NCBI GenBank assembly: GCA_003427395.1
Contig: BFEA01000508.1
Coordinates: 378,319-402,734 of the forward strand
Reading direction: 5' to 3'
Source: Chara braunii
Lineage: Eukaryota; Streptophyta; Charophyceae; Charales; Characeae
Length of the DNA stretch: 24,416 bases
A model generated the notes under the pieces. The model was not told where the DNA came from and made no database searches. It worked only from the letters and a program-made list of their open reading frames with translations. Numbering within the stretch: the stretch's first letter is position 1; each line of letters starts with the position of its first letter. A program made the translations under genes and the position numbers. Positions 1 through 8,742 of this stretch are shown here, piece by piece.

Positions 1-205
1 GGCTCCGGGAAGCGTACCTTACCACCGAATTACTATATATTGGGCGATAAGGGAAGTGATGCTCCAAGAAGCCTGCCTTATCGCCATATTAACGTGTATA
101 CTGGGTGGTAAGAGGAGCGAGGCTCTGGGAAACCTGCCTTACCACCGTAATACTATATATTAGGCGATAAGAGAACCGAGGCTCTAAGAAGTCTGCCTTA
201 TCGCC
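1..205. repeat. 43-nt hairpin array, part 1
   Basis: Three complete 43-nt hairpins at 43-85, 104-146 and 163-205, plus the 3' half of another at 1-26 cut by the window edge. Each unit is built as a 9-nt outer arm, a 7-nt left bulge, a 5-nt inner arm, a 6-nt loop, the inner arm again, GC, and the outer arm again. Outer stems alternate between GGCGATAAG/CTTATCGCC (43, 163) and GGTGGTAAG/CTTACCACC (104), so the higher-order period is 120 bp. Linkers are 16-18 nt and AT-rich. The two stem types differ at two positions and both are compensated in the opposite arm. No coding potential is evident. It could be satellite DNA able to form cruciforms or a transcribed structured RNA; I cannot tell which. 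Confidence 0.85.
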
Positions 206-218
206 ATATTAGCATATA

Positions 219-607
219 TAAACTGACATTTCGTTAAAATTGTCATTTTTTACTATTTTCACGAAATTGAGCATCCAAGAAAAAACTGTGTGTTTTTAGC
301 GTGTTTTTGTGCCCATGACATTGGACCATTGATGGTCCGGCGTCCTGGGGACTCCTGACCATCTAATGTATCTCGATGTAAAGTACCATCCGAGGGTTAG
401 AAAAAAATGAAAAAAAATCAAGGCAGATCAGATGGTCCGGCGTCCTTGGGACGCTGGACCATCAATGGTCTGATGTGGTCGACACGCCGGACCATCAATG
501 GTCTGATGTGGTCGACACAAAGAAATACTAAAAAATACTCTGCTTTTTTGGAAGATCAATTTCGAGAAAATAGTAAAAAATGTCAATTTTAACGAAATGC
601 CTGTTTA
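219..607. mobile_element. 389-bp MITE with long terminal inverted repeats and TA target duplication
   Basis: The first and last ~66 bp are near-perfect inverted repeats: each begins TAAAC and contains CATTTCGTTAAAATTG, and a weaker match continues for another ~55 bp, including GACCATTGATGGTCCGGCG. TA flanks the element at 217-218 and 608-609. Removing the element and one TA restores an AT-rich linker of the length seen elsewhere in the surrounding hairpin array, so this is a clean insertion. It has no transposase and is therefore non-autonomous. The TA duplication fits the Tc1/mariner superfamily by convention, but the termini are not the classical Stowaway sequence. An open frame at 407-592 is made of inverted-repeat sequence and is not a gene. 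Confidence 0.85.
451..516. repeat. 33-bp tandem duplication inside the MITE
   Basis: Two adjacent 33-bp units at 451-483 and 484-516, both containing GGACCATCAATGGTCTGATG and ending GGTCGAC, differ at one base (CGCTGG versus CGCCGG). The duplication sits in the right inner arm of the MITE only, so the two arms differ in length. Confidence 0.85.
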
Positions 608-612
608 TACTA

Positions 613-834
613 GGTGGCGAGAGGAGCAAGGCTCCGGGAAGGTTGCTTTACCACCGTAATACTATATACTGGGCGATAAGAGAATCGAGGCTCTAAGAAG
701 CATGCCTTATCGCCATATTAACGCGTATACTAGGTGGTAAGAGAAGCGAGGCTCCGGGAAGCCTGCCTTACCACCGTAATACTATATATTAGGCGATAAG
801 AGAAGCGAGGCTTTAAGAAGTTTGCCTTATCGCC
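613..834. repeat. 43-nt hairpin array, part 2
   Basis: Four units at 613-655, 672-714, 733-775 and 792-834 continue the alternation of the first block across the MITE: GGTGG type, GGCGA type, GGTGG type, GGCGA type. The 120-bp dimer period is kept (613 to 733, 672 to 792). The unit at 613 has lost part of its outer stem; the other three have perfect 9-bp outer stems. Inner stems tolerate G-T pairs, for example AGGCT against AGTTT at 792-834. Confidence 0.85.
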
Positions 835-2005
835 ATCTACTCTCAAAGCCTGATACTAACAAAAGTTTAAGTGTATCCTGATCAATCGATCACCGAATAT
901 CTACTTCCATATAACTGATTCAATCCATTGCTAACTCACTAATATCTGATTGTAGTGAGGAAGGATAAGTGAGATCTTGACCCAGAAAAACTTGTCGCCC
1001 TTTGAGATTCTGATTTGATATTATTATGTGATTCCTCTCTGAATGGAAATGGATGGTATTGCTTGTGATTACTAGGGACATGAGACTTATAATTAACATT
1101 TAAAAATGGGAAAACTAAGTAGAAACGCTGGGACGAAGAGACTGGGAATGAATTTTGTTCATTGCCTAGACCAACTTGGCAGTGGACTGGCAGTTAGATC
1201 AGGATAGAAGTTAGGTAGTAGGTCAACGGTGAACGCCGAATTTTTTAGCACAAGTCTAGAAGAGATCTTCTAGAACCCGACATCAGAAAGAAGATGTTAA
1301 AACTCTTTCGAGTTGTGTTGTGTCTACATGTTCATCACTCTTGGAGAGGACTATGGAAGAAATCTGTAAGGAACTGCAAATTCTGTTATCATTGGATAAC
1401 AGGTCGGTAGAATTCTGACTCAACTTCCACATGGCTTGATACCCACACCTAAGACAAGACCTAAGAAGGAAATAGATAGATCTTTTCCCTGTATCTATGC
1501 CTAAATGGTCCAAGTCACACTCATAGGTCTTTGAAAAATATGAAGAGGTGGGTAAAAGGAGTCAGGATTATGAAAAAATGTTATTTTCAAGGTTTTCGGG
1601 CGTGAGGGACTTGCTATGAATGGGTTAAAGGTTGACGCTTATAGCACGTTCTGTGTCTGCATCTGTATGCTTGTATGTGATTCCTTGCATCTGCACAGGT
1701 GTTGAGCATTGAACTGTCTTCTGAATTTGCGATCATCTGGGATATTCGGACAACGGGACACAGCAATTGTGAAAGTGAGGTCTACCGCTCATTCAGCTCC
1801 CCTGACTTACATACATACCTATATATATATATATAACTGTGAATGAGATCATAAGCTGGTCAGAGCTTAGGAAGTCATTTGTCTAGGGTTCTTCTGAGAA
1901 TGGGAGATTACAAAGGGGCTCGACTCTGACTTTTCTCATAAGGTCAACAAAGGAGACATAGAGTCATTGTCATAGTTAGCTAAGCGTGAAAAACTGTCTG
2001 GAAAA
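835..2005. other. Unassigned repeat-poor stretch
   Basis: No recognisable gene. There is a TA microsatellite at about 1820-1836. The segment 1430-1740 has weak similarity in word order (ACCCACAC, CTAAATGGTCC, AAAGGAGTC, GTGATTCCTTG, TCTGCACAGG) to 3620-3880, each lying upstream of a copy of the dispersed repeat at 2006 and 4476. That suggests a longer, strongly decayed duplicated unit, but I could not align it continuously. Confidence 0.4.
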
Positions 2006-2408
2006 GTCGACCTGATTAGATAATCGGTCCGGGGAAGTTAGCGTCTCGGGGCACGATATACGGGTCATTCTTAAGGCATTCTACCGCGCGTATGCCTATG
2101 CTACGGCGATCGAGAAAACGCCTTCGGCTGACCTACCTCTGCGATTGTATTTAAAAGTCTTCGCACGTGGGTCAGTAGCTCAGCAGGGATATGCCCACCT
2201 AAGGGATGGTGACAACTCCCGCAGGTGGAGGTATGTTGTACCTCGCGGAATCTCTAACCTGTCGTAGGGAGTCGCGAGAGGTATAGCACGTGCGCACGGC
2301 CATAGTGGTGTTTTGTTGAGGTGACAAAAATACTCCTGCGTGACACGACCGTGAGGTCCGATACAAAATTACTTTGCGTCCGGGTGTGAGACCGCCGCGC
2401 GCGACAAC
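2006..2408. repeat. Dispersed ~400-bp repeat, copy A
   Basis: Extensive similarity to copy B (4476-4889) along its whole length, and to copies C and D in its centre. Shared words include GCGTATGCCTATGCTACG, CCTCGGCTGAC-like sequence, GGGATA followed by GCCCACCTAAGGGATGGTGA, CCTGTCGTAGGG, and near the end CGACCGTGAGGT followed by GGGTGTG and ACCGCCGCG. The sequence TAGCTCAGCAG resembles a Pol III A box, and GAGGTCCGATAC (copy B GAGGTTCGACAC) resembles a degenerate B box, but they are about 180 bp apart, too far for a tRNA. It may be a solo LTR, an LTR fragment or a SINE-like repeat; no terminal duplication was found. Confidence 0.75.
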
Positions 2409-2409
2409 T

Positions 2410-2446
2410 TAATGAGGTGAGAGTTCTCGTATGAACTTCCTCATTA
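2410..2446. repeat. Two-tier hairpin
   Basis: Outer stem TAATGAGG/CCTCATTA (8 bp, perfect) encloses an inner stem AGTTC/GAACT (5 bp) with a 6-nt loop TCGTAT. This is the architecture of the 43-nt family with shorter bulges and unrelated stem sequence. It lies directly after repeat copy A. Confidence 0.7.
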
Positions 2447-2457
2447 GGTGTTTTATT

Positions 2458-2500
2458 GAGTCATTCGGATGTGGCCCCGTGTGACCTGCTCATCTGACTC
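2458..2500. repeat. 43-nt hairpin variant
   Basis: Outer arms GAGTCA and TGACTC bracket a 43-nt unit whose core CCCCGTGTGACCTG resembles the loop and inner arm of the main family (CCCGAGAGACCTG). The inner stem is poorly paired; GATG/CATC may pair instead. Confidence 0.55.
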
Positions 2501-2557
2501 TAAGGCTTTCGATTGATCTCAGACACAGGGGTTCTTCTTAAGGAGTGAACTAGCGAG

Positions 2558-3069
2558 GGTCATAAGAGGAGCGAGGTCCCGAGAGACCTGCCTTATTGCC
2601 TAAGTCTGCTTAAGTGAAAAAGGTGGCACTACGAGGAGCGAGGTCCCGAGAGACATGCCTCATTGCCTAACTCTACTCAAGTGAGGAAAATGGTAATAAG
2701 AGAAGCAAGACTCCGTGAAGTCTGCCTTATTACCATCCAGCCTTACTCCGATGAAAGTTGTGATAAGAGGAGTGAGGTTCCGTGAGGCCTGCCCTATCAC
2801 CCAGTCGCACTGATGAGAAAAGTGTAATAAGAGAAAGTAAGGCTCCGTGAAGTCTGCCTTATTACCAGTCAGTCGTGCATCAATGCAAGTAAGCGATAGG
2901 AGGAGCGAGGTCCCGAGAGGCCTGCCCTATCGCAATAGTTAGCACGGGTAAGGGAGGTGGTGATAAAAAAAACGAGGCTCCGAGAAGGCTGCCTTATTGC
3001 CCGCCAACCGTGCTTCGATACGAAACAATGATAGGAGAAGCGAGACCCCATGAGATCTTCCCTATCACG
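2558..3069. repeat. 43-nt hairpin array, part 3, with diversified stems
   Basis: Eight units at 2558-2600, 2625-2667, 2692-2734, 2759-2801, 2823-2866, 2893-2933, 2959-3001 and 3027-3069, spaced 64-70 bp. The core (AGGTC, CCGAGA, GACCT) is recognisable throughout. Outer stems differ but stay paired: GGTAATAAG/CTTATTACC at 2692, GTAATAAG/CTTATTAC at 2824, GCGATAGG/CCTATCGC at 2893, TGATAGG/CCTATCA at 3029. Inner stems covary too: AGGTC/GACCT at 2558 and AGACT/AGTCT at 2692. The units at 2625 and 2959 have imperfect outer stems with G-T pairs or mismatches. Linkers of about 20-27 nt share no clear motif. There are no open frames of note. Confidence 0.85.
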
Positions 3070-3188
3070 ACCAGACGCCCAATAAGATAAGAATCTCACG
3101 TGATCTACCCTTCTATGACAACTCTTATGAAGATTCCGCAAAAAACTAACGAACTGACAATATCTATTTTCGAATTTTACTAAGGTGG

Positions 3189-3230
3189 AGGTAGAAGGAA
3201 TGTAACCCCGTGTGACCTGTCCTGCTACCT
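3189..3230. repeat. 42-nt hairpin variant
   Basis: Arms AGGTAGAAGGA (3189-3199) and TCCTGCTACCT (3220-3230) pair at 10 of 11 positions. The centre contains CCCCGTGTGACCTG, the same core as the variant at 2458-2500, so this is an outlying member with yet another stem. Confidence 0.65.
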
Positions 3231-3437
3231 TAACCTCTTGATTGATATCAATCTTATGATTCTATTTCGTATGAGATTAAATATATGTTGTCAGTATATG
3301 TCTGAAGGGAAAAGTTTTGACGATGTTAGCTCTATACTTTTCTTCCTTTAGACGATTATCTCTAGAAGTTGATCTGATAAGAATTAGAGAGGCTACCTAG
3401 AGGGAGTTATGTCGATGTAGTATTGTTCCCGATTAAA

Positions 3438-3463
3438 ATGAAGTTCACTATATTGAACTTCAT
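3438..3463. repeat. Perfect 10-bp inverted repeat
   Basis: ATGAAGTTCA and TGAACTTCAT are separated by the 6-nt loop CTATAT. The sequence is unrelated to the 43-nt hairpin core, but the loop length is the same. Confidence 0.7.
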
Positions 3464-4031
3464 ATGGGGTTATATCGATAGTAAAGAGGTGTTAAGACCG
3501 TATCGACATGTGTGTGATTGCAAGTCATCTTAATCAGGATGACTCGTTATGAGTCTATACAAGACTACATGTTGTTTTCTTATGGTAACAGGTTGGTCCC
3601 CCAACTCAACCCTCACTCACCCTCGACACCCACACTTTGCATCGACCTTTGCACTGAAAGGCATTTCTGAATTTTCGGGCTATTGTCTAAATGGTCCGTG
3701 TTTGGTCAAAAGGAGTCCTTGAATGACTAAAGTCAGATGAGGATGAATGACTAAGTCGAAAAAGGGATGTCTTACTAAAAGGTTGGAAGTGTAAGTGTAA
3801 TATGGACGAAAATTAATAAAAGGTTGACTCCGTCAAGAATTGTGTAATGTGATTGACTCTTGTCTGCAGGTCAGTAAAAAGACCAACCACGTGCTATTCA
3901 CTCAACACGCATTGCTGAACTTATGCTTACCTGAGCCTCGACTCAGACATTTCATCGACACCTAACCTTTATACATTTGGTTTGAGACTTTCGGACTTCT
4001 ACCCCTTCTTGATGATAAGCATATTAGAATA

Positions 4032-4190
4032 TTTGGCAAAGGCCACAAACCTTATTCATGTTATTTTTCTTTGAAAGACCACGAACCCGTCTTTTATTCA
4101 TGATGCATGTTTGAAAGACCATGAACCTACCTTCATCTTTGATGTATGTTTGAAAGGTCAAGAGCCTATGTTGCTTCTCTTTCAAAAGTC
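4032..4190. repeat. Degenerate ~40-bp tandem repeat, 4 units
   Basis: Four diverged units begin near 4032, 4070, 4110 and 4149. The common pattern is TTTGAAAGACCA followed by GAACC, a T-rich stretch, and TGATGYATG. The first unit reads TTTGGCAAAGGCCACAAACC and the last has AGGTCAAGAGCC. No open frame is maintained through the array. Confidence 0.65.
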
Positions 4191-4475
4191 GAAACTTTGT
4201 TCATTCTGATGTTTGTGTAAAATGTAAAAGACATCTCCTTGCCTAATTATTTAGTCTCATTTTGTCTCCTATGTATGTGTGATATGACAAAGAGGTTTTC
4301 ATAAAAAATATATTGAATTGTTTTGATCACTAGGTAGGATAGGGTATATAACTTACAAACAATCCTTGATAATTCAAGTATTGAGGGGATCCTACTCCGG
4401 AAAAGGGGATAGGTTATGAGTCATACATATTAAAAATATTTATATTCAAAACGTAGAATGCGTGAACGTTCCTCA

Positions 4476-4889
4476 GTCGAGGCGACCTGAATTGTAAGTT
4501 GGTCCGGGAGATCAGCGCCCCGATGCCCGACACGTATACGGGTCAGTCTTAGGCGTTCAACCGCGCGTATGCCTATGCTACGACGATCGAGCAAACGCCC
4601 TCGGCTGACTTACCTCTACGATTGCAAGTAAAGGCCGTCTCACGTGAGTCAGTAACTCAGCAGGGATACACCCACCTAAGGGATGGTGACAGTTCCCGCA
4701 TGTGGAGGTGAGTTGTACCTCGCGGAACCTCTGTCCTGTCGTAGGGAGCCCCGGGAGGTATAGTTGGCGCGCACGGTCGGAGTTGGTCTTTTCGCTGAAA
4801 TGTTTCTAAAACTCCTTCGTGATGCGACCGTGAGGTTCGACACAAAAATTACTTTACGTCTGGGTGTGGGACCGCCGCGTCCGACAACG
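4476..4889. repeat. Dispersed ~400-bp repeat, copy B
   Basis: Matches copy A end to end, starting at GTCGA followed by CCTGA and ending at ACCGCCGCG followed by CCGACAAC. It contains GGTGGAGGTGAGTTGTACCTC, which folds on GAGGT/ACCTC. The shared endpoints with copy A suggest the family boundaries, although I found no flanking duplication. Confidence 0.75.
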
Positions 4890-5157
4890 TATCAGCCGAC
4901 ACTCGAGTATCGAAGGTGACCCACGACACCATCGAGGGACACATGATTATGGGTACTACATAGTACGACATCCCATATTCATGCATGGCTAGTCGATATA
5001 ACTAAGGCATGTGGCGCCACAATATTTATTCAGGGGCGATACTCATCTGATCCGCTTAGTAAAAAGTTATGGGCCAAGTGTGGAAAATGAACTAGGCGCA
5101 ATTTACATATACGTTCAATTTGTTTTAGTTTTGAGATGTATCGAGTGGTTAGATTCA
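4890..5157. other. Unassigned spacer between repeat copies B and C
   Basis: No gene recognised. A short open frame at 5011-5244 runs into repeat copy C and has no family features. Confidence 0.4.
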
Positions 5158-5525
5158 ACCATCCTAGTCGACCGACGTAAGGTCAAGTTCGAAAGATCAG
5201 GGCATCGGGCTACGATTTACGCACGGGTCCTATTCAGGCGTTAACCGCACGTTCCCCTATGCTACAACGAACGAGAAATGCCCTTGGCCGGACCACCTCT
5301 GCGATTGCATACGAAAAGTTTTCGTATGTGGTTTGGTAGTTAAACAGGGATACGCCCACCTAAGGGATGGTGACATCTCCCGTAAGTGCAGGTAAGTTGT
5401 ACCGCGGGTGACCCTATCCTGTCGTAGGGGTTCGCGAGAGAAATGGCTGACACACTCGGCTGGAGTAGCAACACTCTACGACGAAGTCCTACAAAATCCA
5501 ATGTGACGAGGCCGGGAAGGTCCCA
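5158..5525. repeat. Dispersed repeat, copy C
   Basis: Begins CCATCCTAGTCGACCGACG, as does copy D at 18191 (CCATCCTAGTCGATCGGCG), then follows the common core: AGGCGTTAACCGCACG, ACCTCTGCGATTGCATA, GCCCACCTAAGGGATGGTGA, and CCTGTCGTAGGGG at about 5417. After 5440 it diverges from A and B but still ends with a TGACGAGGCCGGGAAGG stretch comparable to their TGACACGACCGTGAGG. It lies upstream of retroelement copy 1, as copy D lies upstream of the gag at 18394. That fits an LTR or 5' leader but does not prove it. Confidence 0.65.
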
Positions 5526-6028
5526 TCTGCGGGACTGATGCGCTCGACAGGTGGCGCCGTTGTGGAGGATGTCGGTTGCTTACCAAAGTCCTTAAGTGAA
5601 CGAACCCAGGTTATAAGAAGGTTGATGATCTTGGCAAAACGATAATTTTGGACTATTGGTAATAGACTAATAATATTAAAGATTCTATTGTTGGGACGCT
5701 TGTATGTTTTGACACTTTGTAGTGGCAACTTCAGTTACAAATTTGCCGATCGAGATACCATAGAGTAATTCGGATGATGCTAGGCGTATCTAATGTCCTA
5801 GAATAAAGTATTGTTTACAATGATACAACTCTATGTATTCGGTTACCCAAGCAACGATCTTTGGTGCTTGTACACAACTACTAAGCTACCTAAGTTGTCA
5901 AAACGGTGTCATGACACGCATGCGTTAGCTGTAAGGATTGTTTTCCATAAGAGTGGGAAAATGACGACAAAGGGGATATTGGTAACTTCGAATAAGCGTT
6001 CATCGGGATAGAGAGTGGTAAAAAGAGA
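5526..6028. other. Unassigned stretch before the broken gag
   Basis: I see no conserved motif. The stretch near 5960-6010 (KMTTKGILVTSNKRSSG) may be a decayed N-terminal part of the following gag, but this is weak. Confidence 0.3.
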
Positions 6029-6720
6029 TTGGCTGGAGTAGACCTGTATGAAGGGTTGGTAATGTGTTTTGTTTTGCGATATATTTTCAGGGAAGGATTA
6101 AGGCAAGTAAAAATTGTGGACTCACACGGCCACACGCTGCAAGGGGGACCAGTAAACTGGATCGTATCGACCGATGAGTTGGTCACGGCGCTGAAGAAGA
6201 CAGATGTGCTACTGTCCCAGCTACCAAAGGTTGATATCTTTCACTTAACAGGAAAACAATATCAAAATGGTTTGAACTACTAGAACAAATCCTGGTGGAA
6301 ACTATAGGGGCTGAAAAATTCTTAAGGATCCGATATGCTTGGTGGGAAATGCGGCCAAAAGTAACCAAGGTCGCAACCGATGTGGCAGGAAGTTGAGAAG
6401 GCTTCAAAGATAAATGCGAGGACGTTTCAGGTTGGGCGATGGTCTGCTCACGTTGGCCGATCTACGAGCCTTAATTAGGGAATAAGGGATGATTTTACCA
6501 CGGTCAGAATTTTCACCACAGTATTTGAGAAAATGATAAGAAAAGTGTCAGGCATGGAAGAGGAGGAACAATGCGTCATATTCCTGGGGAACTTTTCACA
6601 GAGTGAGGCAACAATCCTGATTGAAAAGAGGGCAGTAGGTAAGAAGCTGATGTGGGCAACCATCAAAAGAAGCGTGGCGGAAGGGATACTTAATCAAGTC
6701 TACCTCTTCCAAATGAAGTA
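6029..6720 (+). pseudogene. Broken gag capsid-like region of copy 1
   Basis: Two open segments (6029-6283 and 6533-6721) in shifted frames, joined by a stop-rich middle. The +1 reading over about 6250-6400 continues the protein sense (KWFELLEQILVETIGAEKF and IRYAWWEMRPKV), so at least one frameshift near 6255 and one near 6400-6530 are visible. The ending ILNQVYLFQMK is followed by a basic stretch ERRKRKARD. Gag would form the particle shell and bind element RNA. Assignment rests on position before the zinc knuckle and protease and on general resemblance to plant and algal gag; no capsid signature motif is decisive. Confidence 0.6.
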
Positions 6721-7100
6721 GGAGAGGCGTAAGAGGAAAGCGAGAGACTCCATTGCGAGTGGTGGAGGGGACGCCAGAACAATATTAGAGGAAGTGGTAG
6801 CCCAACTGAAGGCTACGAAGGAAGCGAGTGCCCCAAATAAGGTTTCGGCGGTGTCACAAGCCCGTAAGAAATAGAAACATGTGGTAATGAAGAAGTGTTA
6901 GACAAAGAGCAGGGAAAAAGAAGAAGGGAGCCCTGAGCCGCAAAAATTGACAAAGGCGCACCGAAAGGCGAAAAATCAAGTTCAAAGGGTCAGGGATCAG
7001 AAAAGGGGCAGTACCCACAGGCTTCGCCGATGTCACAACACGAGAGCGGAGAGCAGATTGGTATGCGTGGACCATCCTAGACCGACCAACCTTTGGGAGG

Positions 7101-7848
7101 GCATTGACCGAGAGATGGTTAACAACATATGCTATTTACATGTCACTTTCATCTGCTTCATACATGTATTATGTATTTGGATGGAGGGATCTAACACATG
7201 TGTCAGAAGCTTTTGTCATTGCAAGTCATTACAACAGTTTCAGGTCCCCACCCAAAACTCCTGAAATGATATGAAGTGGCTGAAAATTTGAAACCGGTTT
7301 CAAGTCCCCCCATCCAAATGGTTGGATGTAGATACCTTAAACCCCTTTCAGAAGCTTCAACCACCTCAAGTATTTACATCACTTTCAAGTTCATACCTGA
7401 AATTTTTGAAATAACATGAAATGGATAAGAAATTGAAAGCGGTTTCAAGTCCCCCCATCCAAATAATTGGATAATGGTACCTGAAACCCCTTTAAGAAGC
7501 TTCAACCACTTCAGGTCATGACAGCGGTTTCAAGTCCCCACCTGAAACTCTTGAAAAGACCCAAAGTGACGAAAATCTGAAAGTGGTTTTTAATGCCCCC
7601 GTCCAACCATTTAGATGGGGGGACGTGAAACCGCTTTCAGAAGCTTCAGCCACTTCACGTCATTTCAAATGACACACAACAACATTAAAAAAAAAAAAAA
7701 AAAAAAAAAACCATAAAAGTTGACCCCATATTCCCTGAAACTCTTGAAATACCATCAAGTTTCTTCATGCAATTTCAACGGTTTCAAACCATTTAAAAAT
7801 CTTTCATTCTGAAATTTCAGGTTGTCATTAACCACTAGTGCATTGACC
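7101..7848. mobile_element. 730-bp non-autonomous DNA transposon with 9-bp target duplication, inserted in gag
   Basis: GCATTGACC occurs at 7101-7109 and again at 7840-7848. The intervening 7110-7839 is absent from the equivalent site in copy 2, where GGGCATTGGCCACGGTATGG near 19798 runs straight through. The termini are weakly inverted: the left has ATGGTTAACAACA, and the complement of the right has GTGGTTAATGACA. A 9-bp duplication is typical of Mutator-like elements; an 8-bp duplication (hAT) with a chance extra base cannot be excluded. There is no transposase. The interior is a tandem repeat (see next entry) with a 24-A run at 7687-7710. Confidence 0.8.
7204..7680. repeat. ~145-bp internal tandem repeats of the 730-bp element
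   Basis: AGAAGCTT recurs at about 7205, 7350, 7496 and 7640, each preceded (except the first) by CCCCTTT or CGCTTT and followed by TCARCCACTTCA-like sequence. Between them the units share GGTTTCAAGTCCCC and CCATCCAAAT. Short complementary words within each unit (CATCCAAATGGTTGGATG) make small hairpins. Confidence 0.7.
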
Positions 7849-8118
7849 ACAATATGAGTCTCCTGGGTTGTAGCCGGGGTACAATCCATATATGCCATGA
7901 CCAACCAGCCGGCCGTATGGGCGGTATTCTGGGCCACCAACTAGTATGGCGCCATGTAAGTACGCGGTGACTCAGGCTTAGCAAGCCGCCCAACCCCAAC
8001 AGACCGCATAACAAGGGTCCAAGGCCAACCAATCTGGAGGAAGTGGGCAAAATCGAAATTACGGAAAGGGCCGAGGAAATGGCGGGCGTGGAAATGGAGG
8101 TCGGGGAGGAATGTGATT

Positions 8119-8160
8119 TGCCGCCACTGTGATCAGAAATGACATATCATTAGAGTTTGC
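8119..8160 (+). pseudogene. Gag zinc knuckle (CCHC), broken, copy 1
   Basis: The frame reads ICRHCDQK, then a stop (TGA) at the conserved glycine, then HIIRVC. All four metal ligands are in place with CX2CX4HX4C spacing. Zinc knuckles bind retroelement RNA during packaging. In copy 2 the glycine is intact but the last cysteine is tyrosine, so the two copies broke independently. Confidence 0.85.
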
Positions 8161-8742
8161 AATGTCCAAAAGAACGACAAAAAGGAAAGGCTGATAAACA
8201 CGAATATCAAAGGGGGTATTTATGATAAATTTGGATATAATATCAATTCAACTATCGCAAGAGGAACGAGGAAGGAGACATTGAGAATGACAAATGCGCA
8301 TAATGCACCAGCACCTCAAACGATGTTCCGCATTTAACAAGAAAAGGAAACAACCCCTGATGTGATCGTGAAAGAAGTAGAGGAGGGAGAAGAAGTGGAT
8401 CTGAAGTTGGAAGCCGGAACCATAGTGAAAGAACCGATAATATGGAACTTTGCTGAGGAAAACGACGAAGGTGGTCAAAAGCCTACGATAAAAACTTTGG
8501 AAAGGATAGAAGATTTGGTGAGAAAAATGAGAAAATTCGGTGAGAAGTTGGAAAAAAAATGCTAGAAAGTGAATGAATAGAGGGAAAGGATTCTCATGGT
8601 ATTTCTCTATGGATGGGGACCAGAGGGATTGAGTGAGTAAGTGAGTGTGCCTGGAGTCAGCGTCTTGGGCTCAGAGCTGCGATAGGGGATCACTTTCAGA
8701 CCTCCTTCCAAACAAGGGAGAATACCCTAGGCAGTACAAACA
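8161..8742 (+). pseudogene. Region after the zinc knuckle, copy 1
   Basis: An open segment at 8362-8565 reads IVKEVEEGEEVDLKLEAG, then a predicted helical tail (KTLERIEDLVRKMRKFGEKL). Copy 2 has the same at about 20448-20646 with stops. Charged and probably helical; function unknown. It is followed by a stop-rich segment (8566-8742) that also has a counterpart in copy 2. Confidence 0.55.

Larger units (their letters stand above)
3231..4475. other. Unassigned stretch with short repeats
   Basis: No gene seen. It holds the palindrome at 3438 and the 40-bp tandem repeat at 4032. The segment near 3628 (ACCCACACTTTGC) also occurs at about 17041 upstream of repeat copy D, supporting an old dispersed unit that includes more than the ~400-bp core. 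Confidence 0.4.
6720..8100 (+). pseudogene. Broken gag C-terminal region of copy 1, split by an insertion
   Basis: The part at 6780-7109 matches copy 2 at 19478-19806: VVAQLKATKEASAP here, VVARMEATKEASAP there, followed by a basic segment (KLTKAHRKAKNQVQ here). The part at 7849-8100 continues it (NPYMP-like, then a glycine, glutamine and asparagine-rich tail before the zinc knuckle). Between them lies the 730-bp element. Stops at 6718-6720, 6871-6873 and elsewhere end translation. Confidence 0.65.

Noticed and set aside
407-592. 61-codon frame near the start
   Set aside because: It spans the MITE right arm and its 33-bp duplication, so the repeated peptide is a by-product.
2006-2408. 5S rRNA or tRNA in the dispersed repeat
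   Set aside because: The sequence does not match 5S rRNA; the A-like and B-like boxes are about 180 bp apart.
2741-2831. Hammerhead-ribozyme-like words in array linkers (CTGATGAGAAA at about 2810)
   Set aside because: Only one linker has the CTGATGA-like core; others lack it and no helix I/III closure or cleavage site is conserved.
1-3069. CRISPR array
   Set aside because: Eukaryotic context, spacers not uniform or unique enough, repeats are diverged hairpins, and no cas gene is present.
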